DNA from: an uncultured Lachnospiraceae bacterium
GTDB lineage: Bacteria > Bacillota > Clostridia > Lachnospirales > Lachnospiraceae
Reading direction: 5' to 3'
Assembly: GCA_902768735.1 (NCBI GenBank)
Contig: CACXMK010000018.1
Span: forward strand, 1 to 34,363
DNA: 34,363 bases
The notes under the pieces are model-generated. The model worked only from the letters and a program-made list of their open reading frames with translations, was not told the DNA's origin and made no database searches. Below, piece by piece: positions 23,496 to 30,827 of the stretch. The number at the start of each line of letters is the position of its first letter. Position 1 is the stretch's first letter. The position numbers and the translations under genes were made by a program.

Positions 23496-23528
23496 TTGAC
23501 AAAAAGCGGCGCGGTGCGCGCCTTGTCA
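23496..23528 (+). promoter_or_regulatory. GC-rich inverted repeat in the nadE leader
   Basis: TTGACAA (23496-23502) and TTGTCA (23523-23528) are complementary arms, with GC-rich self-complementary sequence between them (GGCGCG and GCGCGCC). The structure ends 34 bases before the nadE ATG and would form in the leader RNA. It may control nadE or bind a protein. It does not match a riboswitch class that I know. Confidence 0.4.
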
Positions 23529-23562
23529 GGATCTAACCCATATATACGGAGGTATACGGATC

Positions 23563-24351
23563 ATGCTTAAAGACCCGGTGAAGACCAAAAATGAGATCGT
23601 AGAGTGGATCAGAAACTATTTTGAGGAGAACGGAAAGGGCTGCAAAGCCGTCATCGGTATCTCCGGCGGAAAGGATTCCAGTATTGCCGCTGCTTTGTGT
23701 GCGGAAGCTTTGGGCAAGGAAAACGTCGTTGGCGTTCTGATGCCCAACGGCGTCCAGAGCGATATTTCCGATTCCATAAAGCTCGTGGAGTTCCTGGGGA
23801 TCCCGTATGTGGAGCTCAATATCGGCGGCGCGTTCCAGGCGATGAAAGAGATGCTCACTTCAAACAGTGATCTTTTGGCGCTGAGCGGGACGGACGGGAT
23901 CACGAGAGATACCGAGATCAACCTGCCTCCGAGGCTGCGGATGTCGACGCTGTACGCGGTCGGGCAAATGCTGCCGGGCGGCGCGCGCGTGGTCAACACG
24001 TGCAACGCCTCTGAGGACTACGTGGGCTATTCGACAAAATACGGCGACGCGGCAGGCGATTTCAGCCCGCTCTCGCAGCTGCTCGTCCATGAAGTACGCC
24101 AGATCGGCGATGTGCTGGGTCTGCCCGCTGACCTCGTTCACAAGACGCCTTCGGACGGCCTCAGCGGACAGGATGATGAGCAGAAGCTCGGCTTCACCTA
24201 TGCGATGCTGGACAACTATGTGCTCACAGGGGAGTGCGAGGACGAGGCGATCAAGGCGAAGATCGACCGCCTTCACAGGATCAACCTGCACAAGCTTCGC
24301 CTGATGCCCGCCTATATGCCCGGCATCTCGGACAGGAGCATTATGGAGTAA
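23563..24351 (+). CDS. nadE: NH3-dependent NAD+ synthetase
   Basis: The 262-residue enzyme amidates nicotinate adenine dinucleotide to NAD+ using ATP and ammonia. The PP-loop is SGGKDSS (residues 34-40), as in the Clostridia clade where Lys stands in place of the common Val, Leu or Ile. NTCNASEDYVGYSTKYGDAAG and the region with KTPSDGLSGQDDEQKLG are diagnostic for NadE. There is no glutaminase domain, so free ammonia or a separate glutaminase supplies nitrogen. CGGAGG lies 11 bases before the ATG. A terminator follows, so it is probably a single-gene unit. Confidence 0.93.
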   Translation: MLKDPVKTKNEIVEWIRNYFEENGKGCKAVIGISGGKDSSIAAALCAEALGKENVVGVLMPNGVQSDISDSIKLVEFLGIPYVELNIGGAFQAMKEMLTSNSDLLALSGTDGITRDTEINLPPRLRMSTLYAVGQMLPGGARVVNTCNASEDYVGYSTKYGDAAGDFSPLSQLLVHEVRQIGDVLGLPADLVHKTPSDGLSGQDDEQKLGFTYAMLDNYVLTGECEDEAIKAKIDRLHRINLHKLRLMPAYMPGISDRSIME

Positions 24352-24364
24352 AGCGTTAGCTATG

Positions 24365-24402
24365 AAGGGGGCCGGCACTCGGAGAGGTGCCTGCCCCCTT
24401 TT
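24365..24402 (+). terminator. Terminator of nadE
   Basis: AAGGGGGC pairs with GCCCCCTT at the base, and GGCAC with GGTGCC further in, around a short loop, with TTTT at the end. It separates nadE from the inverted repeat and the ABC exporter genes. Confidence 0.75.
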
Positions 24403-24403
24403 G

Positions 24404-24491
24404 AAAGTGAGTCAAGGGGACAGACCCTTTGGCTCATTTGAATTGTGTGCAATTGATCTGAGCCAAAGGGTCTGTCCCTCTGACTCACTTT
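24404..24491. repeat. Large near-perfect inverted repeat, REP-like
   Basis: The arms are 24404-24436 and 24459-24491, 33 bases each, with a 22-base AT-rich loop. They match except around AGG/CTC near the middle. Each arm holds GTGAGTCA, then GGGACAGACCC, then TTTGGCTCA. It resembles the repetitive extragenic palindromes with a GGGAC core that many bacteria carry with REP-associated tyrosine transposases; none is encoded in the window. The right arm ends two bases before the ribosome binding site of the next gene, so an RNA hairpin here could affect its translation. Confidence 0.8.
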
Positions 24492-24504
24492 GAGGAATTC
24501 GTAA

Positions 24505-26505
24505 ATGTTTGACAGACGTCTGATGGCCATGTGCCCGGAGAGCAAAAAATATATCGCAGGAAACATCCTCCTGCAGTGGCTGGAACTGTGTCTGAACGCG
24601 GTGATGATCGGCCTGATCGCGGACGCGGCCGAGAAGCTCTACCGAAGAGCTCTCACGCCGCGGGGCGCCGCGCCGGCCCTTATGATCATCGCGGTCACGA
24701 TCGCGCTCCGCTTCTTTATCGCGAGATACGCGGTCCGGATGAGCTACCTCGCCTCGCGGACCATAAAGCGCAAGATGCGGAGCCTGATCTATAAGAAACT
24801 GCTCAAACTCGGTATGGGTTACCGCGAGAAAGTGACGACTGCGGAGCTGGTGCAGGAGTCGGTCGAGGGAGTAGACCAGCTGGAGAGCTATTTTGGCCTG
24901 TATGTGCCGCAGTTCTTCTACGCGTTCCTCGCGCCGCTGACGCTGTTCGGCCTCTTTGTGCTGGCAGGGAGCCTGCGGGTCGCGCTCGTCCTTTTGATCT
25001 GTGTGCCTCTGATCCCGGGAACGATCATGATGGTGCAGAAGATCGCCAAGCGAAGGCTGGCAAAATACTGGGACCAGTATACGAAACTCGGCAGCACCTT
25101 TCTCGAGAATCTGCAGGGGATGACGACGCTCAAGATCTATAAGGCGGACGCCTTTAAGAACAAGCAGATGAACGAGGAGTCCGAGCACTTCCGCGTCATT
25201 ACGATGAAAGTGCTCACGATGCAGCTCAACTCGATCATTATCATGGACGCCCTCGCGTACGGCGGCGCTGCTGTCGGGATCGTTCTGGCGACCCGCTCGT
25301 TCGCGGACGGGACGCTCGGGCTCGCGCAGTGCCTGTTCATGATCCTTCTGTCGGCGGAATTTTTCCTGCCGATGCGCAGGCTCGGGAGCTATTTCCACGT
25401 CGCGATGAACGGCATGGCGGCCAGCGACAGGATCTTCCGCTTTCTTGCGGTCGGGGAGCCGCCTGAAAAAACAGAGCAGTTCCCCGAAAGGGGAGGCATG
25501 TTCCTGTTCAAGAGCGTTGGCTTTTCCTACGACGGCGAGCGGGATGTCCTGCATCGCATCAACATGCAGATCCCGAGAAACAGCTTTGTTGGTATCGTCG
25601 GTGAGAGCGGGAGCGGGAAATCGACGATTGCCTCTCTTTTGACCGGGCGGCACACGCAGCAGGAGGGGACGATCCGGATCGACAATACGCCGATCGGGGA
25701 CTGCTCGCAGGAGAGCCTCATGCGGGGGATCACCTATATCGGGTCCTCGTCGTACTTCTTCAAGGGAACGGTCAGGGATAACCTCCTCATGGGCGATCCG
25801 GAAGCCTCGGACGAGAGGCTGTGGCAGGTGCTCGCGGAGTGCCGGCTGGACGGGTACCTACGCGGGGAGAGAGATACCGTAGACGGCGCGGGCGATTCCG
25901 GCCGCGCAGGCGGCGACGGTCTCGATACCATGCTCACCGAGAACGCATCGAACCTTTCGGGCGGCCAGAAGCAGCGCCTTGCGCTTGCGAGGGCGCTTCT
26001 TCACGACAGTCCGGTCTATATTTTTGATGAGGCGACCAGCAACATCGATGTGGAGAGCGAGGAGGTCATCCTCTCGCGGATCCGCGCGCTGGCAGGCAAA
26101 AAAACAGTGATCATGATCTCTCACCGCCTCGCGAACACGAGGGAGGCCGACCGCATTTTCGTCATGGAGAACGGAAAGGTCGTTGAGAGCGGCACGCACC
26201 GGGAACTCATGAAGTGGGGCGGCTCTTATTCCGTCCTGTGGAGAACGCAGCAAAAGCTCGAACGCTTCGGGCGCGACGACGACTCCGGAGAGAAGTGGCT
26301 CACCGGTGAGATCGAAAAGATCGCCGCGACCGGCGAGATCGATCTGACCGGAATCGGACGGATCGGGAATACGGGAAAAATCGGAAAGACCGCCGCGACC
26401 GGCAAGATCGATCTGACCGGCACCGGACGGATCGGGAATACGGGAAAGACCGGAAACACCGGGCGGATCAGTACTGACGGAAAGGAGGCGGAGCGGAATG
26501 GCTGA
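24505..26505 (+). CDS. cydD: ABC exporter, fused membrane and ATPase domains, CydD-like
   Basis: The 666-residue half-transporter has about six membrane helices (residues 15-300) and an ATPase domain. It shows Walker A GESGSGKST (from residue 366), the signature LSGGQKQRLALARALL, Walker B VYIFDEATSNID and the H-loop MISHRL. The membrane part (ENLQGMTTLKIYKADA and the following segment) is like CydD, which with CydC exports cysteine and glutathione and is needed for cytochrome bd. No cyd oxidase genes are nearby, so the substrate is not certain. A Gly/Asp-rich insert precedes the signature, and after about residue 600 there is a repetitive tail. GAGG at 24492-24495 precedes the ATG. Its stop overlaps the start of the partner gene. 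Confidence 0.8.
   Translation: MFDRRLMAMCPESKKYIAGNILLQWLELCLNAVMIGLIADAAEKLYRRALTPRGAAPALMIIAVTIALRFFIARYAVRMSYLASRTIKRKMRSLIYKKLLKLGMGYREKVTTAELVQESVEGVDQLESYFGLYVPQFFYAFLAPLTLFGLFVLAGSLRVALVLLICVPLIPGTIMMVQKIAKRRLAKYWDQYTKLGSTFLENLQGMTTLKIYKADAFKNKQMNEESEHFRVITMKVLTMQLNSIIIMDALAYGGAAVGIVLATRSFADGTLGLAQCLFMILLSAEFFLPMRRLGSYFHVAMNGMAASDRIFRFLAVGEPPEKTEQFPERGGMFLFKSVGFSYDGERDVLHRINMQIPRNSFVGIVGESGSGKSTIASLLTGRHTQQEGTIRIDNTPIGDCSQESLMRGITYIGSSSYFFKGTVRDNLLMGDPEASDERLWQVLAECRLDGYLRGERDTVDGAGDSGRAGGDGLDTMLTENASNLSGGQKQRLALARALLHDSPVYIFDEATSNIDVESEEVILSRIRALAGKKTVIMISHRLANTREADRIFVMENGKVVESGTHRELMKWGGSYSVLWRTQQKLERFGRDDDSGEKWLTGEIEKIAATGEIDLTGIGRIGNTGKIGKTAATGKIDLTGTGRIGNTGKTGNTGRISTDGKEAERNG
26317..26454 (+). 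repeat. Two tandem 69-bp units in the C-terminal tail of the CydD-like gene
   Basis: Bases 26317-26385 and 26386-26454 are in-frame copies with about nine differences, each giving 23 residues with the pattern AATGxIDLTGxGRIGNTGK. A short partial unit (GNTGRI) follows. The tail is Gly/Thr/Ile-rich, lies after the ATPase domain, and is not part of the ABC fold. Confidence 0.85.
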
Positions 26506-28267
26506 AAAACGTGAAAAAAGCGGCGCGCAGCGCGGCGCAGCACGCAGCGTCTCGAACGGCGCAGCCCGCAGCGCCTCGAACGGCGCCGCTCGCGGCGTCT
26601 CAAAATTTGGCACGCTCTTTAAGATGCTGGGCCTTGTGAAACCTCTTACCGCCTACATGATTTTGGCGGTCATTGCGGGTACCTTCGCCTATCTGGCCGT
26701 GCAGTTCATCCCGATCCTGGGCGGCTGCGCGATCCTGGACGGACTCGGCCTGGACACCGCGCTGGCGATGAAAACGATCTGGATCCTTCTGCCGGTTCTG
26801 GCCCTTGTGCGTGCGGTGCTGCGCTTTGCAGAGCAGCGCCTCAACCATTATATTGCCTTCAGGCTTCTGGCGATCGTGCGCGATCGGGTTTTTGGCGCCC
26901 TGAGGAGACTCTCCCCGGCCAAACTGGAGGGCAGGGATAAAGGCAATCTGGTCTCTTTGATCACCGCGGACGTGGAACTCCTCGAAGTGTTCTATGCGCA
27001 TACGATCTCGCCGATCTGCATCGCGGTAATCGTCGAGGCGGTCATGTGCGTGTATATCGGCTCATACCACGCAGCGCTGGGAATCCTCGCGCTGGCTGCG
27101 TACCTGTGCGTCGGCGTTGCGGTGCCGCTCATTGTTTCGGGCGTAAGCGGCGACATGGGCGAGAAAGTGCGCCATCATGCGGCGGAGCTCTCTTCGTGCA
27201 TGCTGGAGAATATCCGCGGCCTTGACGAGACGATCCAGTATGACTATGGCAGGAAACGGATCGAGGTCACACGCGAAAAGACCAAAAATCTTCTCTGGTA
27301 CCAGAACACGCTGAACCGTTTGACAGGCCTGAACGCAGCGATCGCGAATACGTTCATCCTGTTCTTCGATGTGATGATGGTGGCGGCCGCCGGCTGGCTG
27401 TACTTAAACGGCCGGGTGGGTTTTGACGGGTTCCTGCTTCCGGTACTTGCGCTGCTGTCGTCTTTTGGCCCGGTTTCCGCGCTGGCGAGCCTGGGCACAT
27501 CCCTGCAAAACACTGTGGCCTCCGGTGCGCGCGTCCTCGCGATCCTTGAGGAGGAGCCGCAGACAGAAGATGTCACAGGACAGCCCGTCGTGGAATTCCA
27601 CGGAGCGGAGTGCAAAAAAGTGACGTTCGCATATGGGGAGGGAATGGCCCCTGTCCTTCAGAATTTTTTCCTGAGCATCAACGAGAACAAGATCATCGGG
27701 ATCATGGGAGAGAGCGGCTGCGGCAAATCGACGCTGCTCAAGCTCCTGATGCGGTTCTGGGAAGTGCAGAAGGGTAAGATCGGGATCGTCAACACATACG
27801 TCGCCGGCGCACGCAGCACTGCGATGGTCGACATCAACGAGGTCAACACAGCAGATCTGCGCGACATGGAGAGCTACATGACGCAGGACACGCAGATGTT
27901 CAAAGATACGATCGCGAACAATATCCGGATCGCGAAGCTTGACGCGACGCAGGAAGAGATCGAAGAGGCGTGCAGGAAAGCGTCCCTGCATGACTGGATC
28001 CTGACCCTTCCGAACGGGTACGAAACAAATGTGGGCGAGCTCGGCGACACACTTTCCGGCGGGGAGCGGCAGCGGATCGGGCTCGCGCGCGCGTTCCTGC
28101 ATGATGCGCCGTTCATGCTTTTGGACGAGCCGACCAGCAACCTGGACAGCCTCAACGAGGCGGTGATCCTGAGGGCGCTCCGGGAGGAAGCCAAGGGAAA
28201 GACAGTGCTGCTCGTTTCGCACAGGAAATCTACGATGAGAGTTGCGGATATGGAGATCAGTATGTAG
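26498..28267 (+). CDS. cydC: ABC exporter, fused membrane and ATPase domains, CydC-like
   Basis: This 589-residue half-transporter is the probable partner of the upstream one. The start overlaps the previous stop by 8 bases, with AAGGAGG 9 bases before the ATG. The membrane domain has the CydC-like stretch RFAEQRLNHYIAFRLLAIVR followed by LEGRDKGNLVSLITADVELLE. The ATPase part has GESGCGKST, LSGGERQRIGLARAF, LLDEPTSNLD and VSHRKST. The first 35 residues are an added Ala/Arg/Ser/Gly/Asn repeat region. The last residues after the H-loop are cut short relative to most family members (MRVADMEISM), so the C-terminal end may be truncated. The pair resembles CydDC, but the substrate is uncertain. 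Confidence 0.8.
   Translation: MAEKREKSGAQRGAARSVSNGAARSASNGAARGVSKFGTLFKMLGLVKPLTAYMILAVIAGTFAYLAVQFIPILGGCAILDGLGLDTALAMKTIWILLPVLALVRAVLRFAEQRLNHYIAFRLLAIVRDRVFGALRRLSPAKLEGRDKGNLVSLITADVELLEVFYAHTISPICIAVIVEAVMCVYIGSYHAALGILALAAYLCVGVAVPLIVSGVSGDMGEKVRHHAAELSSCMLENIRGLDETIQYDYGRKRIEVTREKTKNLLWYQNTLNRLTGLNAAIANTFILFFDVMMVAAAGWLYLNGRVGFDGFLLPVLALLSSFGPVSALASLGTSLQNTVASGARVLAILEEEPQTEDVTGQPVVEFHGAECKKVTFAYGEGMAPVLQNFFLSINENKIIGIMGESGCGKSTLLKLLMRFWEVQKGKIGIVNTYVAGARSTAMVDINEVNTADLRDMESYMTQDTQMFKDTIANNIRIAKLDATQEEIEEACRKASLHDWILTLPNGYETNVGELGDTLSGGERQRIGLARAFLHDAPFMLLDEPTSNLDSLNEAVILRALREEAKGKTVLLVSHRKSTMRVADMEISM
26543..26602 (+). repeat. Tandem 24-bp repeats at the N-terminus of the CydC-like gene
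   Basis: Two full 24-base units (26543-26566 and 26567-26590) and half of a third encode RS(V/A)SNGAA in frame. The stretch is before the first membrane helix and would be a disordered basic tail. Confidence 0.8.
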
Positions 28268-28320
28268 GTTGTGCTGTCCGCTGAACGCTCATTGAACGAT
28301 TTTTGACAACTTAGGTTGGG

Positions 28321-28536
28321 ATTGAGTGGTCTTTGATGTGAAAGGCCGGTTAAGGGACGGTGGAGGTATGCCGGGCGTCCCCAAAGCGGCAAATTGAGTG
28401 GTCTTTGATGTGAAAGGCCGGTTAAGGGACGGTGGAGGTATGCCGGGCGTCCCCAAAGCGGCAAATTGAGTGGTTTTTGATGTGAAAGGCCGGTTAAGGG
28501 ACGGTGGAGGTATGTCAGGCGTCCCCAAAGCGGCAA
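28321..28536. repeat. Three tandem 72-bp repeats with hairpin cores
   Basis: Units start at 28321, 28393 and 28465. Units one and two are identical; unit three differs at three positions. Each has GGCCGGTTAAGGGACGG and GCGTCCCCAAAGCGGC as imperfect arms around a short loop, so each can fold into a hairpin with a GGGACG/CGTCCC core. Because 72 is a multiple of three, long false open frames run through the array on the minus strand; they lack start sites and are not genes. The array fills most of the 300 bases between the CydC-like gene and the next gene. The role is unknown, but the pattern is REP-like. Confidence 0.9.
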
Positions 28537-28567
28537 ACTAACGACGAGAGGAACAAAACAGGGGGAA

Positions 28568-29194
28568 ATGATGGACACGAGAGAGACAACAAGGCTGTTC
28601 AAGGACGAGCAGGGCGATTACAGCTGGGTGTACAGGCTGGATATGTACAAAAACTATTCCATACTTAAAATGATCCTGAAGGCGATGGGAATTTGTTTGG
28701 CTGTTGTCTTTGGTATCATCATTGCAATCTTATTACCGGATATCGGCAGGTATGATCCTAAGTTAACGTTCGGTGTTCCGCTTCTTGTCTTTGCAATCAC
28801 CATTCTCATCACCATCGGCTGCTATTATCTCGTGGCTTTGATCTATGGCGGATACTACGTGGCAATCTATAAAATGAATGAGAAACGTATCGCACAGTAT
28901 CAGCCGTCTGACCAGGCTCAGAAAAACAGGGCGATCGGACTTTTCACGGCGATGGCAGGAATTGCTACGGGAAGTGCCGGAACGATGGCGGCAGGTTTTA
29001 TTCTTCACGGAAGAACGATCGTGGAGACGAATTTCGATTCCATCAAGTCCCTGACATTTGTTCCCTCTCTGGGCGAGATCCGTGTGCATTCTTTCCTTTC
29101 CTGGTACACGGTATATGTGAGTCAGGAAGACTATGAATTTGTTAAGGAGTATATGAGGTCGCGCAGCACGAGGGCCAGGATCAAAGAAAAGTGA
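28568..29194 (+). CDS. Membrane protein of unknown function
   Basis: The 208-residue protein has a polar N-terminus of about 30 residues and a first hydrophobic helix (MGICLAVVFGIIIAILL). A second hydrophobic region of nearly 35 residues (FGVPLLVFAITILITIGCYY and onward) follows, then a Gly/Ala-rich weakly hydrophobic segment (AMAGIATGSAGTMAAGFIL), with a soluble C-terminal part. I do not recognise the family. GGGGGA lies just upstream; the second ATG at 28571 is better spaced than the first at 28568. The gene is more AT-rich than its neighbours on the left and follows the 72-bp repeat array. A 28-codon membrane peptide gene follows. Confidence 0.75.
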   Translation: MMDTRETTRLFKDEQGDYSWVYRLDMYKNYSILKMILKAMGICLAVVFGIIIAILLPDIGRYDPKLTFGVPLLVFAITILITIGCYYLVALIYGGYYVAIYKMNEKRIAQYQPSDQAQKNRAIGLFTAMAGIATGSAGTMAAGFILHGRTIVETNFDSIKSLTFVPSLGEIRVHSFLSWYTVYVSQEDYEFVKEYMRSRSTRARIKEK

Positions 29195-29240
29195 GTGATC
29201 CCGGAATAGTTGCGGAGAAGTAAAGCGGGAGGGAGAGTCA

Positions 29241-29327
29241 ATGTTTAAAGTGATCGCCATCGTATTTCTTGGTGCAGGTGTTGTGGAGGCTATTCTTACT
29301 GCGTACCAGAAATGGAAAAAGAAATAA
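29241..29327 (+). CDS. 28-residue single-helix membrane peptide
   Basis: This short gene has GGGAGGGAG five to nine bases before an ATG at 29241. It encodes 28 residues: FKVIAIVFLGAGVVEAILTA as one hydrophobic helix, then a basic end (YQKWKKK). A TAA at 29325-29327 is followed 6 bases later by a terminator. It lies 46 bases after the stop of the larger membrane protein and is probably in its operon. The function is unknown; such peptides often regulate or assist a membrane protein, or act as a toxin. The strong site, the basic tail and the terminator support a real gene. Confidence 0.65.
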   Translation: MFKVIAIVFLGAGVVEAILTAYQKWKKK

Positions 29328-29333
29328 TGCATT

Positions 29334-29369
29334 AAAAAAGGCAGCGGGGACTTTCCGGCCGCCTTTTTT
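29334..29369 (+). terminator. Terminator after the 28-codon gene
   Basis: AAAAAAGGC (29334-29342) pairs with GCCTTTTTT (29361-29369), with further partial pairing inside (GCGG with CCGGC). The T-run is strong. It ends the membrane protein/peptide unit. Confidence 0.85.
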
Positions 29370-29743
29370 ATATTAAATCCAGTCATCATCAAAGTGCTTG
29401 ATTTTCTCCAAGGATCATCTTGTCTATTAATGAGGTATATGCTATCTTTGTCTCAGTTCCCTTATCATTTTCAGACGCGGGGGAACTTCTGAGATATTCT
29501 GAATATCCGTGTTATCTGTGCGAAATCCGCGAAGTCCCAAAACGGTTAAGCATTCATCATATCAGACATTTGCAGCGTTAGCGGTTAATACCTGACGTTT
29601 GTTTCGTATTGCCTTTTTATTCTTTTGGTAAGAAGGATTTCTATTTAATGCCTTAATACCTCAATAATTGATGCTAGCGCTCCAACAATTAATGCCCCAA
29701 TAAGAGAAAGTGCAATCTTAGCATTGCTATAAGGAGAAGAACT
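29370..29743. other. AT-rich intergenic region with possible coding remnants
   Basis: No gene with a start site is seen in these 374 bases. On the minus strand two stretches read like the ends of proteins but have no start. One runs from about 29485 to a TGA at 29389-29391 and ends with TSLIDKMILGENQAL. The other, from about 29722 to a TAA near 29645, reads AKIALSLIGALIVGALASII, a membrane-helix-like segment. They may be decayed genes or chance. AAGGAG just before 29744 is the ribosome binding site of the next gene. Confidence 0.4.
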
Positions 29744-30751
29744 ATGTTCATAAATGATTTACGACAGGAGAGAACCCTGCTTCAGCTTACGCAGGAACAT
29801 CATCTGAATAAACTCTATGCAGCTGACAATCCGTCAGGCATCCTTTTGTGTCAAAAACACCACAAAGGTATCCGCTGGCAAAGAAGAGACTTACAGAATG
29901 GTCAATTAATAACAGTCAATCTCTCCAAAAAGGAAAACAAGCTGGCAGAAAAGCTGGCAGTCAATCTGTATCGGTTGATATGCATCCAGAATCTTCAAAG
30001 TCAAATAGCTATTATCGACAATCTGATCAGAAACTATTCTTCGGGTACACAGCTGAAAAAAACGAATGCAGAAACGGAAAAGGAAGAAATTGCGCAGAAT
30101 AGTTTTTTGACAGGACTTCCGATAGACCGGCTTTTTTACAAGGTTCGGAATTGCCCGCATGAGCCGGCCGATTTTTTTGATGTTCAGTCGCCGTACAGGC
30201 CGTTCATCGTTGCGCATTTGCAGTCTGAATACGCCGATATCATCGAATGGTATCTCGGAGAATTTGTTCAGTACAATGAACATCCGGAGCGCAGGCAGTT
30301 TCCGGTGAAACTCGGATACAATGTCCGGTCCAAGTCAGAAGTAATGGCTGCCGACCGGCTCTTTGAGGAGGGAATCCTTTTCCATTATGAAGAAAGGCTG
30401 TTGATGCAGTTTGGTGATCCTGCATGGCCGGATTTTTTGATCCCGATCACTCTTTTTGAAAAGTATGCCTGGGAGCATTATGGAGCCATGGATGAAGAAA
30501 AGTATTATAATCGCACACGCGGCAAAATACTGAACTATCTGGATAACAGGTGCCTTCCGGGGATCAACATGATCACAACGTACGAAACGAGGAAGAACCC
30601 TTTGACAGAAGAACAGGTCGACCAGAAGATCCGCTGGATCAAATACCGCTACAGGCTGGCGTTTGCCGACTTGCCGCCGGATGAATCGTTCAATTTGTAT
30701 GATCTTGCAGCACATGTAAAGCAGTACAGGAATGGAAGAGGTCAGGTTTGA
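29744..30751 (+). CDS. Hypothetical protein with a putative PD-(D/E)XK nuclease-like domain
   Basis: This 335-residue soluble protein is not one I can name. The N-terminal third is helical and basic with a coiled-coil-like stretch (KKENKLAEKLAVNLYRL). The C-terminal half shows a motif series like the PD-(D/E)XK nuclease fold: RSKSE (residues 195-199), YEERLL (215-220), PDF (229-231) and WEHYG (243-247), then a helix and INMITTYE. The usual lysine of ExK is a histidine here (E-H), so the enzyme may be divergent or inactive. A perfect AAGGAG precedes the ATG by 7-8 bases. It is more AT-rich than the flanks, stands alone, and is followed by a single copy of the 72-bp repeat family. Confidence 0.7.
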   Translation: MFINDLRQERTLLQLTQEHHLNKLYAADNPSGILLCQKHHKGIRWQRRDLQNGQLITVNLSKKENKLAEKLAVNLYRLICIQNLQSQIAIIDNLIRNYSSGTQLKKTNAETEKEEIAQNSFLTGLPIDRLFYKVRNCPHEPADFFDVQSPYRPFIVAHLQSEYADIIEWYLGEFVQYNEHPERRQFPVKLGYNVRSKSEVMAADRLFEEGILFHYEERLLMQFGDPAWPDFLIPITLFEKYAWEHYGAMDEEKYYNRTRGKILNYLDNRCLPGINMITTYETRKNPLTEEQVDQKIRWIKYRYRLAFADLPPDESFNLYDLAAHVKQYRNGRGQV

Positions 30752-30758
30752 GTTTTGT

Positions 30759-30812
30759 GGCCGTTTAAGGGACGGTGGAATGGTATCGGCCGTCCCCAAA
30801 CCGGCATAATTG
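30759..30812. repeat. Single diverged copy of the 72-bp repeat family
   Basis: GGCCGTTTAAGGGACGGTGG and the following CCGTCCCCAAACCGGC match the core of the three tandem repeats at 28321-28536, in the same direction, about 2.2 kb away. The inverted arms here (GGCCG-TTT with AAACCGGC, and GGGACGG with CCGTCCC) pair better than in the array copies. Confidence 0.85.
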
Positions 30813-30827
30813 TGCAGCAGTAAGAAT

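Noticed and set aside
24504-28267. Cytochrome bd-linked CydDC with certainty
   Set aside because: The two half-transporters resemble CydD and CydC, but no cydAB is in the window and several exporter families look similar; kept as CydDC-like only.
28321-28536. A CRISPR array
   Set aside because: The units are joined end to end at 72 bases with no unique spacers and no cas genes nearby.
27874-28602. Long minus-strand open frames with repeated PPPSLNRPFTSKTTQF-like units
   Set aside because: They are the translation of the 72-bp repeat array (a multiple of three) and of the antisense of the CydC-like gene; no ribosome binding site, and composition unlike a protein.
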